A DNA stretch of 34,990 bases from Chara braunii (taxonomy: Eukaryota > Streptophyta > Charophyceae > Charales > Characeae): positions 2,560,913-2,595,902 of the forward strand of contig BFEA01000029.1 of the NCBI GenBank assembly GCA_003427395.1, read 5' to 3'. Both the position numbers and the translations under genes were made by a program. Under the pieces are notes generated by a model. That model was not told the origin of the DNA. It made no database searches and was given only the letters and a program-made list of their open reading frames with translations. Of the stretch, positions 18,456 to 29,309 are shown in pieces (the stretch's first letter is position 1; the number at the start of each line of letters is the position of its first letter).

Positions 18456-19229
18456 TCATCTCTGATGCTTTGACCCATGACTACGTACAATCTGAGATTG
18501 AGACCTTGTGACGAAGAGCCACCTGAAACCAGCAAGCTCTGAGCACGACCATCCGAGATACATGACACGGAAGTTAATCATGGAGCGAAACTCCTTCCAC
18601 AATGTAGGCAGCCCATCCACTGAAAAGACCCCTCGTCTCAGGTAAGGGTACTCGGTAGGCTCAGTTAGCGCCTCAATGTCGATCACCGCTGAAGAGATGT
18701 ACCTCTCCGCCAAGCCAATCACGTCGATCCAACTCGTGCCATCAGTGAGGAGGGAAGGAACTGGAGGCTTGGGATAGTCAATATAAAGCTTTGGCCCGAA
18801 GCTGCGGGTCAGCGTAGTGCCACTCTCATCGAGCTCCCTCTCCCTCTCCTCGAGATACATTGAGGCGGAGATCCAAACTGCGTCAAAATGATCATGAGCC
18901 TCCTTCCCCTTCTTCAGGTACGGCCTCAAGTCATGAATAGTACCGTCTGCAAAGCTGGTCTGGACAACAAAGATTGACAGGTCTCCCTGTCTAAAGCCGA
19001 TGGCATTGACATATTGGTAACGGATGACCTCCTTACGTGAAAACTAGTTGAGATTGATCAGCACTGACTCGCTGACCAGGAAAGATTGGACCGCACTCAT
19101 GGATGTGGTGTCTGTTTTTTGTTGATTTTCTATGACTTGATCGTCGATCTGATTACTAAACTGGTTGCTGAGTTGATTGTTAAATGTCCGGATAAGCGAG
19201 TTGTTCCTGTTCAGAGACAAAACACTCAC
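18456..19229 (-). pseudogene. LTR module M4, right copy, with one stop
   Basis: The same frame as left 1042-1788 but with TAG at 19044-19046. It has an 11-codon insertion (LYIDYPKPPVP) relative to the left copy. The inserted stretch resembles the PNPPIP and PGPPLPY pieces of modules A and B, so the longer form is probably ancestral and the left copy lost it. Confidence 0.5.
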
Positions 19230-19480
19230 TGGTGGCTGCCAACAGTCCTCCTCGCTTCCTCAATAGTACCCACAGAAGTTATGGTGACACATAGTTTGTC
19301 ATTCTTATCGTGCAAATAGTACGTGTACTCGATTTTAGTGTGATTCCTCACGAGGGCCAGTGCATGTTCCATCATCATAGTAGTCTGTTAATTGTACTCC
19401 TCAACTGCACTTTCCCTCCAAGTCTCCTTTGTGCCCGGATACAGCAAGCAAGAGACTCTAACTGTGTTGCTGCTCTCCAT
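19226..19480 (-). pseudogene. LTR module M3, right copy, with TAA
   Basis: Aligned with left 1785-2039. The ATG at 19480 is kept and the frame is open except for TAA at 19388-19390. The remainder (EHALALV, KIEYTYY) is conserved. Confidence 0.5.
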
Positions 19481-19732
19481 ATTCTCACCGAATTCTCACT
19501 ACATCACTTCTCCCAACTCGAGACGGGTGACTATTTGATGATCTGGGTATGAAAAGACTATTGGGTTGATTGTTAAACTGCTGATAGCTGGTGGCTGATA
19601 ACTAGCTGTTGTTTCCTGGATGCTGCATCTTGATGCTGATTAGAAGACTGAACGATTGCTGACCAGAAAAAAAAAAAAAAAAAAACACTTAGTAGCTGCT
19701 GATCAGAAAGTTTGTTCAACTACTGATCAGAA

Positions 19733-19975
19733 AATTGATTGCTTGCTACTCTGAAGACTTGATTGCTTGTTGTTCTAGAAGACTGATTGTTTGTGTTTCT
19801 GGAAACTGATTGCTTGTGGTTCTGGAAACTGATTGCTGGTGTTTTCGGAAACTGATTGCTTGTGGTTCTGGGAACTGATTGCTAGTGCTCTTGGAAACTG
19901 ATTACTTGTGTCCTTGGAAACTGACTGCTTGTGCCCTTGGAAACTGATTGCTGGTGTTTCTGTAAACTGATTGCT
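19733..19975. repeat. About 24-bp minisatellite in the right LTR
   Basis: Counterpart of 2283-2515, with units such as GGAAACTGATTGCTTGTG. An A-run of about 19 bases lies just before it (19667-19685). Confidence 0.8.
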
Positions 19976-20171
19976 GATTAGATATCGAGTGCTGATTGAA
20001 GTCTCATAAATGAACTCAGTTGTTTTCAAGTCCCTGAGCCGCAGACTCACGAACCGTCGTGCTGCGGAAACAAGGCAACAGAAACTTCTGAAGTGCTCAC
20101 CGTTCAGGTGTCAACTAGGTTCATAATAGTAATTTTGACAGTTGTTGAGTTCATTCAAGCTTCACTAAAGC

Positions 20172-20396
20172 CTATTCCAAGCTCTCTAGCGAGGAGATGG
20201 TACTGTGTAATCTACCATCATACCCGTAGAAATAAACTACATATTCGATGTATTTCTCTCCTTTCACCATCTGAACTGCGTATTCACGTTGGATTTCCCT
20301 TAAAGATTCCATAATCCGATATGCCTCTTCCTCCCATCCTTTTCCCTTATCCCTGTTCGACCTGCACTTTACAATCAGGACCTCCCCTTCTTTCAT
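20172..20396 (-). CDS. LTR-encoded type-2 module ORF (M2, right copy)
   Basis: 74 codons, nearly the same as left 2688-2933, starting MKEGEVLIVKC with WEEEAYRIM, EYAVQMV and KYIEYVVYFY. It ends at SLESLE because the next codon, CAG in the left copy, is TAG here. Function is unknown. Confidence 0.5.
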   Translation of the reverse strand: MKEGEVLIVKCRSNRDKGKGWEEEAYRIMESLREIQREYAVQMVKGEKYIEYVVYFYGYDGRLHSTISSLESLE

Positions 20397-20522
20397 GATC
20401 CCTTTTTGTCGTACTCTGAGATTCGAGCCACGACCTGATCAACTTACTGGTAAAAATAATACTTTCATATCCAGAGTGTAAAGGCTATCTTCAGCAGACC
20501 CTTTCAAGTTGGTGCGGCCTCT

Positions 20523-20723
20523 TCAGCAACTACCGTCTAGTCCGGTTAAAATACTCAGAGTGCCGCACAAGATGGGTTGATTTTGGTGCGCTGGGTCCTT
20601 CATCCGGACAACAAAGATAATTGGGGAGAAGTTATTAAAGAAACGCTTGACGTAACTTGGTGTCAGCCCGTGCGAACAGTGATCAACCAGATATGTTAGT
20701 GTTGCGCAGTAGTACCTCTTCAC
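20523..20723 (-). CDS. LTR-encoded type-2-like module (M1) in element sense
   Basis: 66 codons starting MKRYYCATLTYLVD, with YVKRFFNNFSPIIFVVRMKD and CGTLSILTG. In this LTR the frame runs with the element, next to M2, as expected if M1, M2, M3 and M4 were a series. In the left LTR it is flipped. A neighbouring frame (20873-21076 minus) repeats a DPSHQN motif similar to DPAHQN here, hinting at another decayed unit. Confidence 0.4.
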   Translation of the reverse strand: MKRYYCATLTYLVDHCSHGLTPSYVKRFFNNFSPIIFVVRMKDPAHQNQPILCGTLSILTGLDGSC

Positions 20724-20922
20724 AAGGGGGGGGGTACCCCGTACACCAGGTGCCGATCAACAGTTAAGGATAAATATTCCACAACTTTCATTAATCAGAA
20801 TAATTATGATTCCGCCTAGCGTCTGATTTAGCTTTTGCTTTCCGTACCCATTACCTCATCGTTTATGGACGATCATACAGTGCGATATTGAACGCCCCTT
20901 GCTAAATTACCCTTTTCACAAC
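20535..20922. other. Right-LTR counterpart of the inverted segment
   Basis: Reverse-complement counterpart of 3075-3460, including the G-rich run at about 20727-20735 that matches the C run at 3264-3272. Flanks are collinear with the left LTR. Confidence 0.85.
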
Positions 20923-22384
20923 TCTCTAAATAACAGGCTAAATCAGGCGGTCGGTTCTGGTGAGATGGGTCGTAGAACGTCCAGGTTCGCGTAGTGCTCA
21001 ATTTTTCCTGTGCCCATGCCTCAAATGATAATTTTAAACGCAGGTGAGGGAAGACAAAGACAAGTGCATTCTTCATTCAATTACACAAGCAGATAAGTCA
21101 GGTCACAAGTGATAGCCCACTGTGGGCTTGAAGTCCTTTCGGTTGTGTTTGCACAATAGCCTCCTATATAAAACGAGTTTGGACACAATCAGTGGTCTCA
21201 AACGTTAGACGTCACCCTCATTACCAGATGCTACTTTCAGATTTTGCTCGGATACTAATTCGTAATAATTTCTGAATACCCCAGTCGCGAGATTCCGGCC
21301 GAGTTTTACTGAAACTCAACTCTGATTGTAGGCAGAGTCATTAGAACAAAATGGTTCCCACCAACTTGGACTGAACCTCAAATCAGGGAAGATCTTTAAA
21401 ACTCAGTGTGCCATTAATCTTCACTCGTGTGACCTTAGAATCTGACAACCATATTTAATCCCCATCAAACAGATACTTAGCTAGCAAAAAGGCTATCTTC
21501 CACATAGCAGATCGCTTCTTGCTCATCGACAATGGTAAGGGAAAGTCGTTAGTACTAGGAGGCGGTACTCGAGTTGGACTGGGAACTCAGGACCACCTCG
21601 TGCGGTCTCTCTATTTCGTGCTTACAGAGTCACCGATTAGCCCCTCTAGGGGGGGCTCAAACCGGACAACTCTTATCTCATACCCCCTTGAGTATCCACT
21701 TGTAAGCCAACGACCCGAGCCTTCTCAACCTTCACCGTGCCCCCTTTTCAGGACCGGATCCCCCTTTTCCATCAATAGAGTACCAACAACAGAACACAAG
21801 TCAAGGGAGATGTATGTGATGCACTCACTATGCGGTGTTCTTGAGCTTTCTAATCAAGACCCATTTGCAACCCTCATCTTACTCTGACTCTTGTCCCTCA
21901 TCATTTTTGTCCAAGTCAGCCAGTAAAAGTCTTGGTAATGATCACAGTCGTGGCAAGGGAAGGCAAAAGGGTCCGAGTCTTATCAGCCCAAGATGTTTAG
22001 TAGACCCATTTCATTTCCCCTTCCTTTCTTTTTAGTTAATCTTAATGGAAAAAAAAAGAAAAGGAAAAGAACACCATGCTCTCCCAATAGTAACCTCTTC
22101 CATGCGTCATCCGACTCCGAATCGTGAAACAGCTTACCAAGGACAGCGCGAGATAAGCAAGACAATCAGAGGTGAAAAAAACTCCCTTACTTTAAACTTA
22201 AGAGATAGCAGTCGCTTACGAAAGCAGCCAATCGAACTATTGGCTCGAATGTGCGTCATGGCTGGCAGTAGAAAATCATTTTTTCCTCAAGGTAACCTTA
22301 ATATTTCATCTTACCTGATTATAGAGACAAGATCACCAAACCAAAGAATCAGGGCTCATCACTGAAAGTACTCTGGCAGGTAGC

Positions 22385-22599
22385 NNNNNNNNNNNNNNNN
22401 NNNNNNNNNNNNNNNNNNNNNNNNNNNNNNNNNNNNNNNNNNNNNNNNNNNNNNNNNNNNNNNNNNNNNNNNNNNNNNNNNNNNNNNNNNNNNNNNNNNN
22501 NNNNNNNNNNNNNNNNNNNNNNNNNNNNNNNNNNNNNNNNNNNNNNNNNNNNNNNNNNNNNNNNNNNNNNNNNNNNNNNNNNNNNNNNNNNNNNNNNNN
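22385..22599. other. Assembly gap (215 N)
   Basis: A run of unknown bases. The aligned position in the left LTR has only 38 bases with an N at each end, so the gap length is probably an estimate. Open frames across it are meaningless. Confidence 0.98.
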
Positions 22600-25500
22600 A
22601 GGATTATCATTGACAGTCAACCGTCACTCCACTCATATCCCTCGTTACAGTAACTGATCACATCCCGGTCAGCGCATCAGATTACTCTTTGGCTTTCATT
22701 TTCTCACCTCCCCGAACGACTGAATTTCATAACATCCGTCCAACTCAAACTCCGCAGGACTCTTCAACTCATCTGACAACTGTTGACGAGATTACCAGAT
22801 GCGANCGGGGAAGTCAGCCATNCACCTCCCGCCATCACTAGCAAGCCTACGTCTCTTGGTACAAGGAAACTACCAGTCAACATCTAACTTGTGAACTTGT
22901 CACCCTTCANNCAAGAAACTTGCACCTTGCTCCGTAACCTGCCTTTATATACTAGACCAGGTCAGCTCGAAATCGCTTCTTTTTCTTCCGTCCTCCATAA
23001 TTCACACACTGCCCATCGATTCTTTCTCGGTGCTTCCCCGAATGGTAATCTCATCATCGCCCGACGTTAACTGTGGACCTAGAAGTACGACTTCTTTCCT
23101 TTTTTAAACATCGCCTTCACCTTCATGCTCGTAACAATTAGTCTTACCAAGAAGTCTGTGACTTTCCCCGACAGGAGATTCTACTCAGACTTGCGAAGAG
23201 AAGCAATGGTGTTCCTAGATGTCTTCCGGAGCTCGGCACGTGTGGAAGCGCTGGAAGGCGGGACAAAGCCTGTTGTTCTGGCTGTGCNTAAGAGGCTTGA
23301 TTCTCTCCTTTTCTTGATNATCAGAAAGCGTCTATNACTAGGTCCACTGCTCGNTGCCCAGTCTTTCGTGCACAGACGTCAAGCTGACGTCANCATTCCT
23401 AACACATACCGCACTCGCTCCTCCTCCNCCTCTCACGCTGCCTCTGGCCTTGCTACGTGGAGCTCGTGCGCGCATGTAACCGCCTCTNGACTCAATCCCC
23501 GCGCTTGCTCCCTCTAACTCGCAAGCATGTCCTCTCTCTGTAGCTTGTCAGGCACTGCAGTCCAGTTGACTTCCATATCTCCCACCTTCTCACTCGCTTT
23601 GCTCTCTCTGTTAAATGCCTTAGCACGCGTTNGCCTTCTGCTTCATGCCTAGCGNCTTCCATCCCAGAACGACCCTCGCCANCAGAGTCTCTCAAGAAAA
23701 CGATACCTCGCACGATGACTGGACGAGTCACAGTGGTGTGATGGCGCTTGACGTGAACAGGAAACTCTCAGGCTCACGCGTGAGCTCATGCCACTCTCTC
23801 TACTTGTATCTCAGAATAGCACGTGTTGACCCTCTNCGGACGCTGCCCTCTCACACGCGCCCTTTCCCCCTGTTTTGCTTCTCACTCGTCCCGCGACCCC
23901 TCGGCGTCAGTTGTCGAGAGCTGGCCTCGGGTGCCCCTTCCACTGGGTCTGCCGCTTTGTGATGCCTCTGTATCTCACCTGGTCTGTTCCAGGACCCGAG
24001 ATCCGTCTCCCGATCCGCATCACTCATCTCACTTTCCCCTCCTGAGTCTCTGTCCTGGTGGACCTGTTTCAGGTCCGCTGTGTCCATCGAGGTCTCAGTC
24101 TCGTGATAGGCCACCGTTATCCATAGCCTTGCCGTCACTCTGTCCCGTCTACAACGTCTCTCTGCTCGATCTCTCGCCTCCGAAATCGCGTCCTACAACT
24201 TCNGGGTAGTCCGCATCTCCCCCTCTCTTGCCCCCTCCACGTTGATCTTCATTACCAGCTCATCTCCNCCGTCATAATTGAGTATGACGGTAATCCAGGG
24301 CCCTTCCCCGNACACGGGCTTCCAACGGGCTTGGTGGTACCAGTACCCGGGCCTGTACCCANGCAATGCCATAGTCACTTGAAATAGCCAAGAACTTAGT
24401 CTCCNGGCACTCGCACAGAGACAGCCCCTTACAGGCCCCGGAGCTCCGTCCTTTCCCTTGTCTCAGGCTCACAGCGCTAGTGCAGCGGAAATACTCTGCG
24501 ACTAGCGTGCGTANANCTAAACTCTTCTCTCTTTTATAGGTCATAACCCTGTGTTCTGAACGAGAGCTTCGAGTACTTTTCAAACTTCAACACTCTAATT
24601 TCTATAACTCCTAAAACAACTTCGCAAAAAAAAGAAATACGAGACGCCAACGGTCAAACTCATCTCCGCAGACTAGACACAGTTACTAGTGGGCGCTCGC
24701 CCTTCTTTAAAACCCATAGTCTGGCTTACCACCATCGGGTACCCGTGTCCGATGGTAAGGAGGGGGGTCATGACCTCCTATAGGGGGTGACGAACCTCCT
24801 ACCGATGCGGCCGTGGGTCGCCCCTCTTTTGGGGCCTAACCGCGCAGCGCTCAATTGGCGCTCACTTCCAGACTAAATAAGCGGGGCCGGCCAACTAGGA
24901 CCACAAATCCAAATCCGAACCGTTGGCCTCCCCATGATATGACAGAAACTGAGAAAAGGAAGGCCGCGCCTGAAGACTGATAAAGTAATAATAACAATAA
25001 TAATAATAACATTAATCGCCGAAAAGAAAAGGGTGGCATCCCAGAATATTTCCACGCAGCACCCTTGCCTGAATAGCGACCCACATTCACGCACAAGTCT
25101 AGCACCCGACTTTCAACCTTTTCCGTCCCTTTTCTTTCTTTTACTAATTTTCCTCCTTTTAATCCTCACTGTATCTGCCTCTTATTCTGGCCACCGGGGT
25201 CCGCGCGATTCGGACGAATAGGTCTGGTACGGGCAGTATACGAGGGGTCAGGTAGGACCCAGATCATGAAACCAGTTACAGTCTGAAACCTGAATTGGAA
25301 GCCCTCCCTACGAAGTGACAAAACTACAGTTGAGAAGCTAAGAATAGGAAAATTATGTAAATAACAATAACAGCAATAGACAGGAAATCGTAGCATCTCA
25401 GCGACTTGCGGCCACTGGATGTTTCCCATACAAAAGCGGGTTTAAATCTTGGCGTTTTATTTTTATTTTTCTCTGTTCCTTTCCGACAACGACTTTCTGT

Positions 25501-25864
25501 CTCGTGCACCTAACCCATAAAGTGCCTAGGGCGCGATCGGTGCGCAGCAGAAAAGACAGCACCGGTCTTTTCACCTCCGCGTCTCAGGGCGAACCCGGCG
25601 GCTACCACGACCAGAGGTTGGTTGTGCTTTGCTGTACAGCAGGGCGCCGAGCCTGCGTGGACCTATGGAAAGCCCTGTGGCGCACCTTTTGTTGAGGCAA
25701 GCACCAAACAGGGTCGGTCCACGTCACGATACAGCCCGGGTACCAGGGAACTTAATCCCGGAACGCTCATTGACCTCCCATAGGCCACGACACCAGGACA
25801 GAAGGCCGATATCAGGCAGGGTCCTGGTACACGGAGGAGGGCCGGATCGTCGTGCCCTCCGACA
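22600..25864. other. 5' LTR upstream part without recognised genes
   Basis: No gene recognised. Positions 22600-24623 belong to the block almost identical to the left LTR, with N at matching sites. From about 24624 to 25864 the copies differ again, including a missing stretch after 24680 compared with left 7070-7085. The candidate TATA box lies at 22944-22951. Confidence 0.6.
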
Positions 25865-25868
25865 ACGC
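25865..25868. repeat. Target site duplication, right copy (ACGC)
   Basis: Identical to 536-539 and directly adjacent to the CGACA end of the 5' LTR. Confidence 0.6.
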
Positions 25869-25906
25869 GCGAAACTAGGGTTCGAAGATCCCGTTCATTC
25901 ACGTCC

Positions 25907-25963
25907 AACGCGCGTTTGAACGGGAATTGAACGAGAATTCAACGCGCGTTCAATTTTTCAACG
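25907..25963. repeat. CGTTCAA/TTGAACG cluster in the right flank
   Basis: Alternating direct and inverted copies of (A)TTGAACG and CGTTCAA(T) at 10-13 base spacing, similar in motif to 1-71. No gene is seen from 25869 to 26270. Confidence 0.55.
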
Positions 25964-26272
25964 TGGAACCCACATTCGGACACACAACCCTGTTTGACAA
26001 TGCTGCGGGCGGTGAACGACAAACAAAAAGGACGACAGCAGGATCCCGGTCTGAGTCGTCGGGCCTAAAGTCCTTTCACCTTATGCACTCACCTTTATTT
26101 CTTTGCATTATAAATTTGAAAAATCGAAAAATAATTGTTCTGTAACCATCAACAATGAATCTACAACTAAGGAATAATCAAGGGGCTACCCCGATACTTC
26201 CCACCCCTCTCGGGAGATTTCTCGCCGCGGGCATGGCTGGTGCTATACCAAGCTTTCCTCTTGGACACTATG

Positions 26273-26420
26273 TTCCGTTTGCTCATGCTCACATGTCAAA
26301 CCGCCAGGCATCTGTCTCTCATCGTGTAGATTGGCGTGCACACCTGGAGTGGAATTCCGTTTGCTCATGCTCACATGTCAAACCGTCAGGCATCTGTCTC
26401 TCATCGTGTAGATTGGCGTG
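26273..26420. repeat. 66-bp tandem duplication
   Basis: Positions 26273-26338 recur at 26355-26420 with one visible mismatch. The copies are separated by 16 bases. The open frame across them has no recognisable protein content. Confidence 0.85.
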
Positions 26421-26478
26421 GAGTGGAATAGTAACTTGTATTATGCAGGAGGTTGGCGCAAGAAACAACTCTGTCTTC

Positions 26479-26687
26479 TTAAACCACTAGTACCTCGCCT
26501 AGTGTTGGGAAATTAGGAAAAACTGGCAGTTTTTCCAAACTACTAAAAATTCGGAGGCAGGGTCCGACGACGGTTGCCATTGATAAATCTGATCGGCGGC
26601 AGTCGTTTTGTTTCGGCTATCCGAAAAGGTCAGAGGCCCACCCGAGGCCCGCTATTTTCCCACGCGGAAAAGGTACTAGTGGTTTAA
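26479..26687. repeat. 17-bp inverted repeat enclosing nested hairpins
   Basis: TTAAACCACTAGTACCT (26479-26495) is perfectly complementary to 26671-26687. Inside lie CACTAG/CTAGTG (26485-26504) and a perfect 9-bp hairpin, GGAAAAACT/AGTTTTTCC (26516-26536). It sits directly before the GIY-YIG reading frame and could be the 5' structured end of the Penelope-like element or a small inserted element; no flanking duplication is evident. Confidence 0.6.
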
Positions 26688-26699
26688 CAGTGTTGTGAA

Positions 26700-28880
26700 G
26701 GCAGAGCGATTTGAGTTGCAACTGCGAGGTGTTGATCAACAACCCCTTGAACCAGGTATGGACCCCCTCACTGTTCGAGGAGTGATCTATGCAATTGTTC
26801 ATTTGCCTTCAGGACGTTTTTATGTTGGACAAACGATGCATTCTGCACATTAACGGCTGCAAGAGCATTGACATACACGACGTTCTTCTTCTGTTTTTCG
26901 CCACCGCCATCTCTATCGTGCAATGTATGCGCAACCAGCATTGAACTTTGTTGCTTGGCCCGTGGAATGCATCGATCCTACCCTTTATCATAAGTCTGAA
27001 GGTCTTGTTGATCATGCCCTCTTTCGGCGGGCTGCTGCATCCTGCTAGGGTTTTTGGGTTCGTAAACTTCGAATTCTTCACCCAATTGGTTTCAATGCAG
27101 TCCTTTCAATGGCTAGACTGTCGACTCCACGACGACACTTTCGCCCTCATCGTTGGACACAAATGGGCCCTCGTCCCTTTGCTCCTTTGCCCCTTCTACC
27201 TCCTCATGCCTCAGTTCCTCCTGTTTCCCTCCGTACCACATCTATTGCTGCCCCATCCGTTCCTGTACAGGTTGATCCTTCTCACATAGCACCCCTTTTA
27301 CCAACACCCGTTGACTCTTATGCTGCACCCTTTTTATCTACACCCGCTCACTGTTTGCCTCTCTTTCCAACATCCCCTCATTGTTTACCTCTATTGGCAA
27401 CACCTTTCGTTATGTCCTTTGTTGTTGATCTTTGTCCAAGTCCCCAACTTATGATTCGTACCTCACTGCATTATATTCTCACTGAAGCTGCTTCGGGTAA
27501 TTGGTGTTGTGTCAAGGCTGATATTGAGCAAGCAGCACTAATATGGCGGGTATGGCTTTTGCAATGGCTTTACAATAATGTCTCCAATGCAGACATGACA
27601 GTAGACATTCGAGAACTCGAATGCCTCATCCGAAAATCACAGCATACCCGCCAATATTACACAATACAACCTCGTGACCCATTTACTGACCACATCAAGG
27701 TTGTACATGCGCATGAGGTAGCTCCTGCTACGAACTTGCGCCATGTGTTACAATTGCTGGATGTAGTTGAATTGCACCACGATCCTCAAACAACCACACA
27801 TGTTCGTATATGTGACAACCTGATGACACCCATGCGTGTCCAGTTTTGTAACTTCATCGATGTGGCCTTGAGTGTTACTCCTGGCATGACCTTACCCGAC
27901 TCTCCTGATTGCGAATGCCACAAAGCCTTTCCACATTGTTATGATCTTGTGGATGACCATATTGTGTCTGTTGGCAACAATATCATCTTCGATGATAGCC
28001 TTCGCAAACTTTTTCAAGAAGGCTCGAAGTATCGGTTGAATGGGAAAACTGCCGATGTGCTTCAGGCACTGGCAATTGGACTAGATCTAGATGAGTACAT
28101 TGCCAATTACAAAAGGTTGTTGGTCGGACATTCTCGATCTGCTTCTTTCTCGTCTCTTAGAAGCTGAACAACTGACGTTCAACAATCCTTGCGCATTGTC
28201 AATCCAGTTCATCTTCGTTCTCCAATCATGTGAGCCAGCCACGTTCACTACGTTCTACACATGTCTCCTTGCACCATCTTCAACAATACTTTGTCATTGT
28301 CCCTGTGAACAAAACATCACACAATTTGACAATTTGTTGTAAGAATTAGTATCTGTTTTATCTCTCTACCCATTTGGACAGTCCCACTTATACTCGTCCT
28401 CAAGAGTCTGTTGCTGATGTCCTTGACCACCATGCAGTGTGGAATCCCCATTGGAGTTACACCCACACTCATACCCTACCTTACCTTTACTATGTACCCA
28501 AAGCTCACAAGGCTCCTCCAACTCTTTGCAGCATTCTTGAAGTCACAACACAAAATAATGGTGTTGTTCCCCCACGTGCTCGCTCTCGTCCAACAATTCA
28601 CACCGTTCATGAACGGCCTCCTCACAAACCCTTGGTTAGCACAACAACTACTTCGTCGTATCTCAGCGCTGCTTTGCAAGGAGTGATCTCAACTCTTCGC
28701 GAGAAAGACACTGAACTCTATCAACAGGTTGGTGTTCGACGGTGCTGGATCGTTCAGAGTGCCGATATAGTGACGATTGACCTGAAAAACAATACATCGT
28801 CTCTTCGTGACCTCTCTCCTCACACTGTTGATTTTACCACAATGTACACCAACCTTCCTCCACAAACGTTTATCGGGTAG
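26700..28880 (+). pseudogene. Penelope-like element with N-terminal GIY-YIG, broken
   Basis: Parts in order: a GIY-YIG endonuclease (VIYAIVHLPSGRFYVGQT at 26782-26835, then RLQEH and an HLYRAMYAQ helix); a Pro-rich linker (about 27160-27420); a PLE-specific region with CECHKAFPHC and LRKLFQEGSKYRLNG; and RT, with VIVPVNKTSHNLTICC, YVPKAHKAPPT and motif A (TVDFTTMYTNLPP). The endonuclease precedes RT, the permuted order known for the Chlamys/Naiad-type PLEs of green algae and other eukaryotes; canonical Penelope has it after RT. GIY-YIG and linker share one frame, broken by TAA (26851), TGA (26869) and TAG (27046). A frameshift near 28170-28230 and a TAG at 28347 precede the RT. The element stops after motif A, without the catalytic DD box. 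Confidence 0.85.
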
Positions 28881-28908
28881 CTGAAAATTCAGGAACGAAA
28901 ATTGTGAA

Positions 28909-29265
28909 GTGAAAGTTTTGGGCAATCTGAAAATCATGAATGGTCCTGAAGTGGTGAAAGGTCCGAAGACCTTGAAAACCACCTGTTTAGGCAGGCTACA
29001 TCCTGAAGTGGTCAAGTGAGAGTTTTTGGCAGTCTGAGAATCCTGAATGGTCCTGAAGTGGTGAAAGGTCCGAAGACCATGAAAACCACCCTTCACAACT
29101 TGAGGATGCAGTCTGCCTAAACAGGTGGTTTTCAGGGTCTTCGGAGTTTTCACCACTTCATGACCATTCACGATTTTCAGACTTGAATGATCCTGAAGTG
29201 GTGAAAGGTCTGAAGACCCTGAAAACCACCTGTTTAGGCAGGTTGCATCCTAAAGTGGTGAAGGG
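28909..29265. repeat. Fold-back cluster of four 80-105-bp units
   Basis: Units at about 28909-29009, 29016-29100, 29103-29184 and 29185-29264. The third is inverted, so units three and four can form a hairpin with arms of about 80 bp. Each unit has a CCTGAAGTGGTGAAAGGTC core with an inner GGTC-cgaa-GACC hairpin and the string AAAACCACCTG. It follows directly where the Penelope-like RT ends. No coding content is likely. Confidence 0.8.
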
Positions 29266-29309
29266 TGTCATGAAGTGGTGATGAAAAATATGATTGTTGT
29301 TAACCTTCT

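Larger units (their letters stand above)
540..25864 (-). mobile_element. Giant Ty3/gypsy-type LTR retrotransposon, inactive
   Basis: A 25.3-kb element on the minus strand. Two long direct repeats, 540-8285 and 17982-25864, both start TGTCG and end CGACA. A PBS-like sequence lies 4 bases inside the right repeat, which is therefore the 5' LTR. The 9.7-kb interior encodes, in minus-strand order, accessory ORF modules, gag with a CCHC knuckle, protease, partial RT and integrase; protease-RT-integrase is the Ty3/gypsy order. Stops, frameshifts and an RT/RNase H deletion make it non-autonomous. Size, very long LTRs and extra ORFs before gag recall Ogre/Tat elements of seed plants, but I cannot place it in a clade by eye. 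The only rival reading, a tandem segmental duplication, does not explain the TG/CA ends, PBS and target duplication. Confidence 0.9.
17982..25864 (-). repeat. 5' LTR (right copy), 7883 bp including a 215-base gap
   Basis: It starts TGTCGCA and ends CCGACA like the left copy. It carries the same module ORFs, but with stops at 19044-19046 (M4), 19388-19390 (M3) and an early TAG in M2. A region of 33 bases near left 738-770 is absent here. The (TAA)n tract is short and segment 20535-20922 is in opposite orientation to the left copy. A run of N at 22385-22599 replaces what is 38 bases in the left copy. Confidence 0.9.

Noticed and set aside
19775-20050. 91-codon Ser/Gln/Asn-rich minus-strand ORF
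   Set aside because: It is the translated 24-bp minisatellite; period 23-24 is not kept as a multiple of three and the left copy has no matching frame.
22333-22620. Open frames across the N run
   Set aside because: They exist only because N codons contain no stops.
540-25864. Tandem segmental duplication instead of LTRs
   Set aside because: TG/CA ends with 5-bp inverted terminal bases, an adjacent PBS, target duplication and Ty3-type genes between the copies favour LTRs.
26155-26490. 111-codon plus-strand ORF
   Set aside because: Its second half is a frame-shifted translation of the 66-bp duplication, and there is no recognisable domain.
26479-29290. Hammerhead ribozyme in or near the Penelope-like element
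   Set aside because: I looked for the CUGANGA and GAAA cores on both strands near the inverted repeats and in the fold-back units. CTGAAGT and CTGATCG strings occur but do not fit the core.
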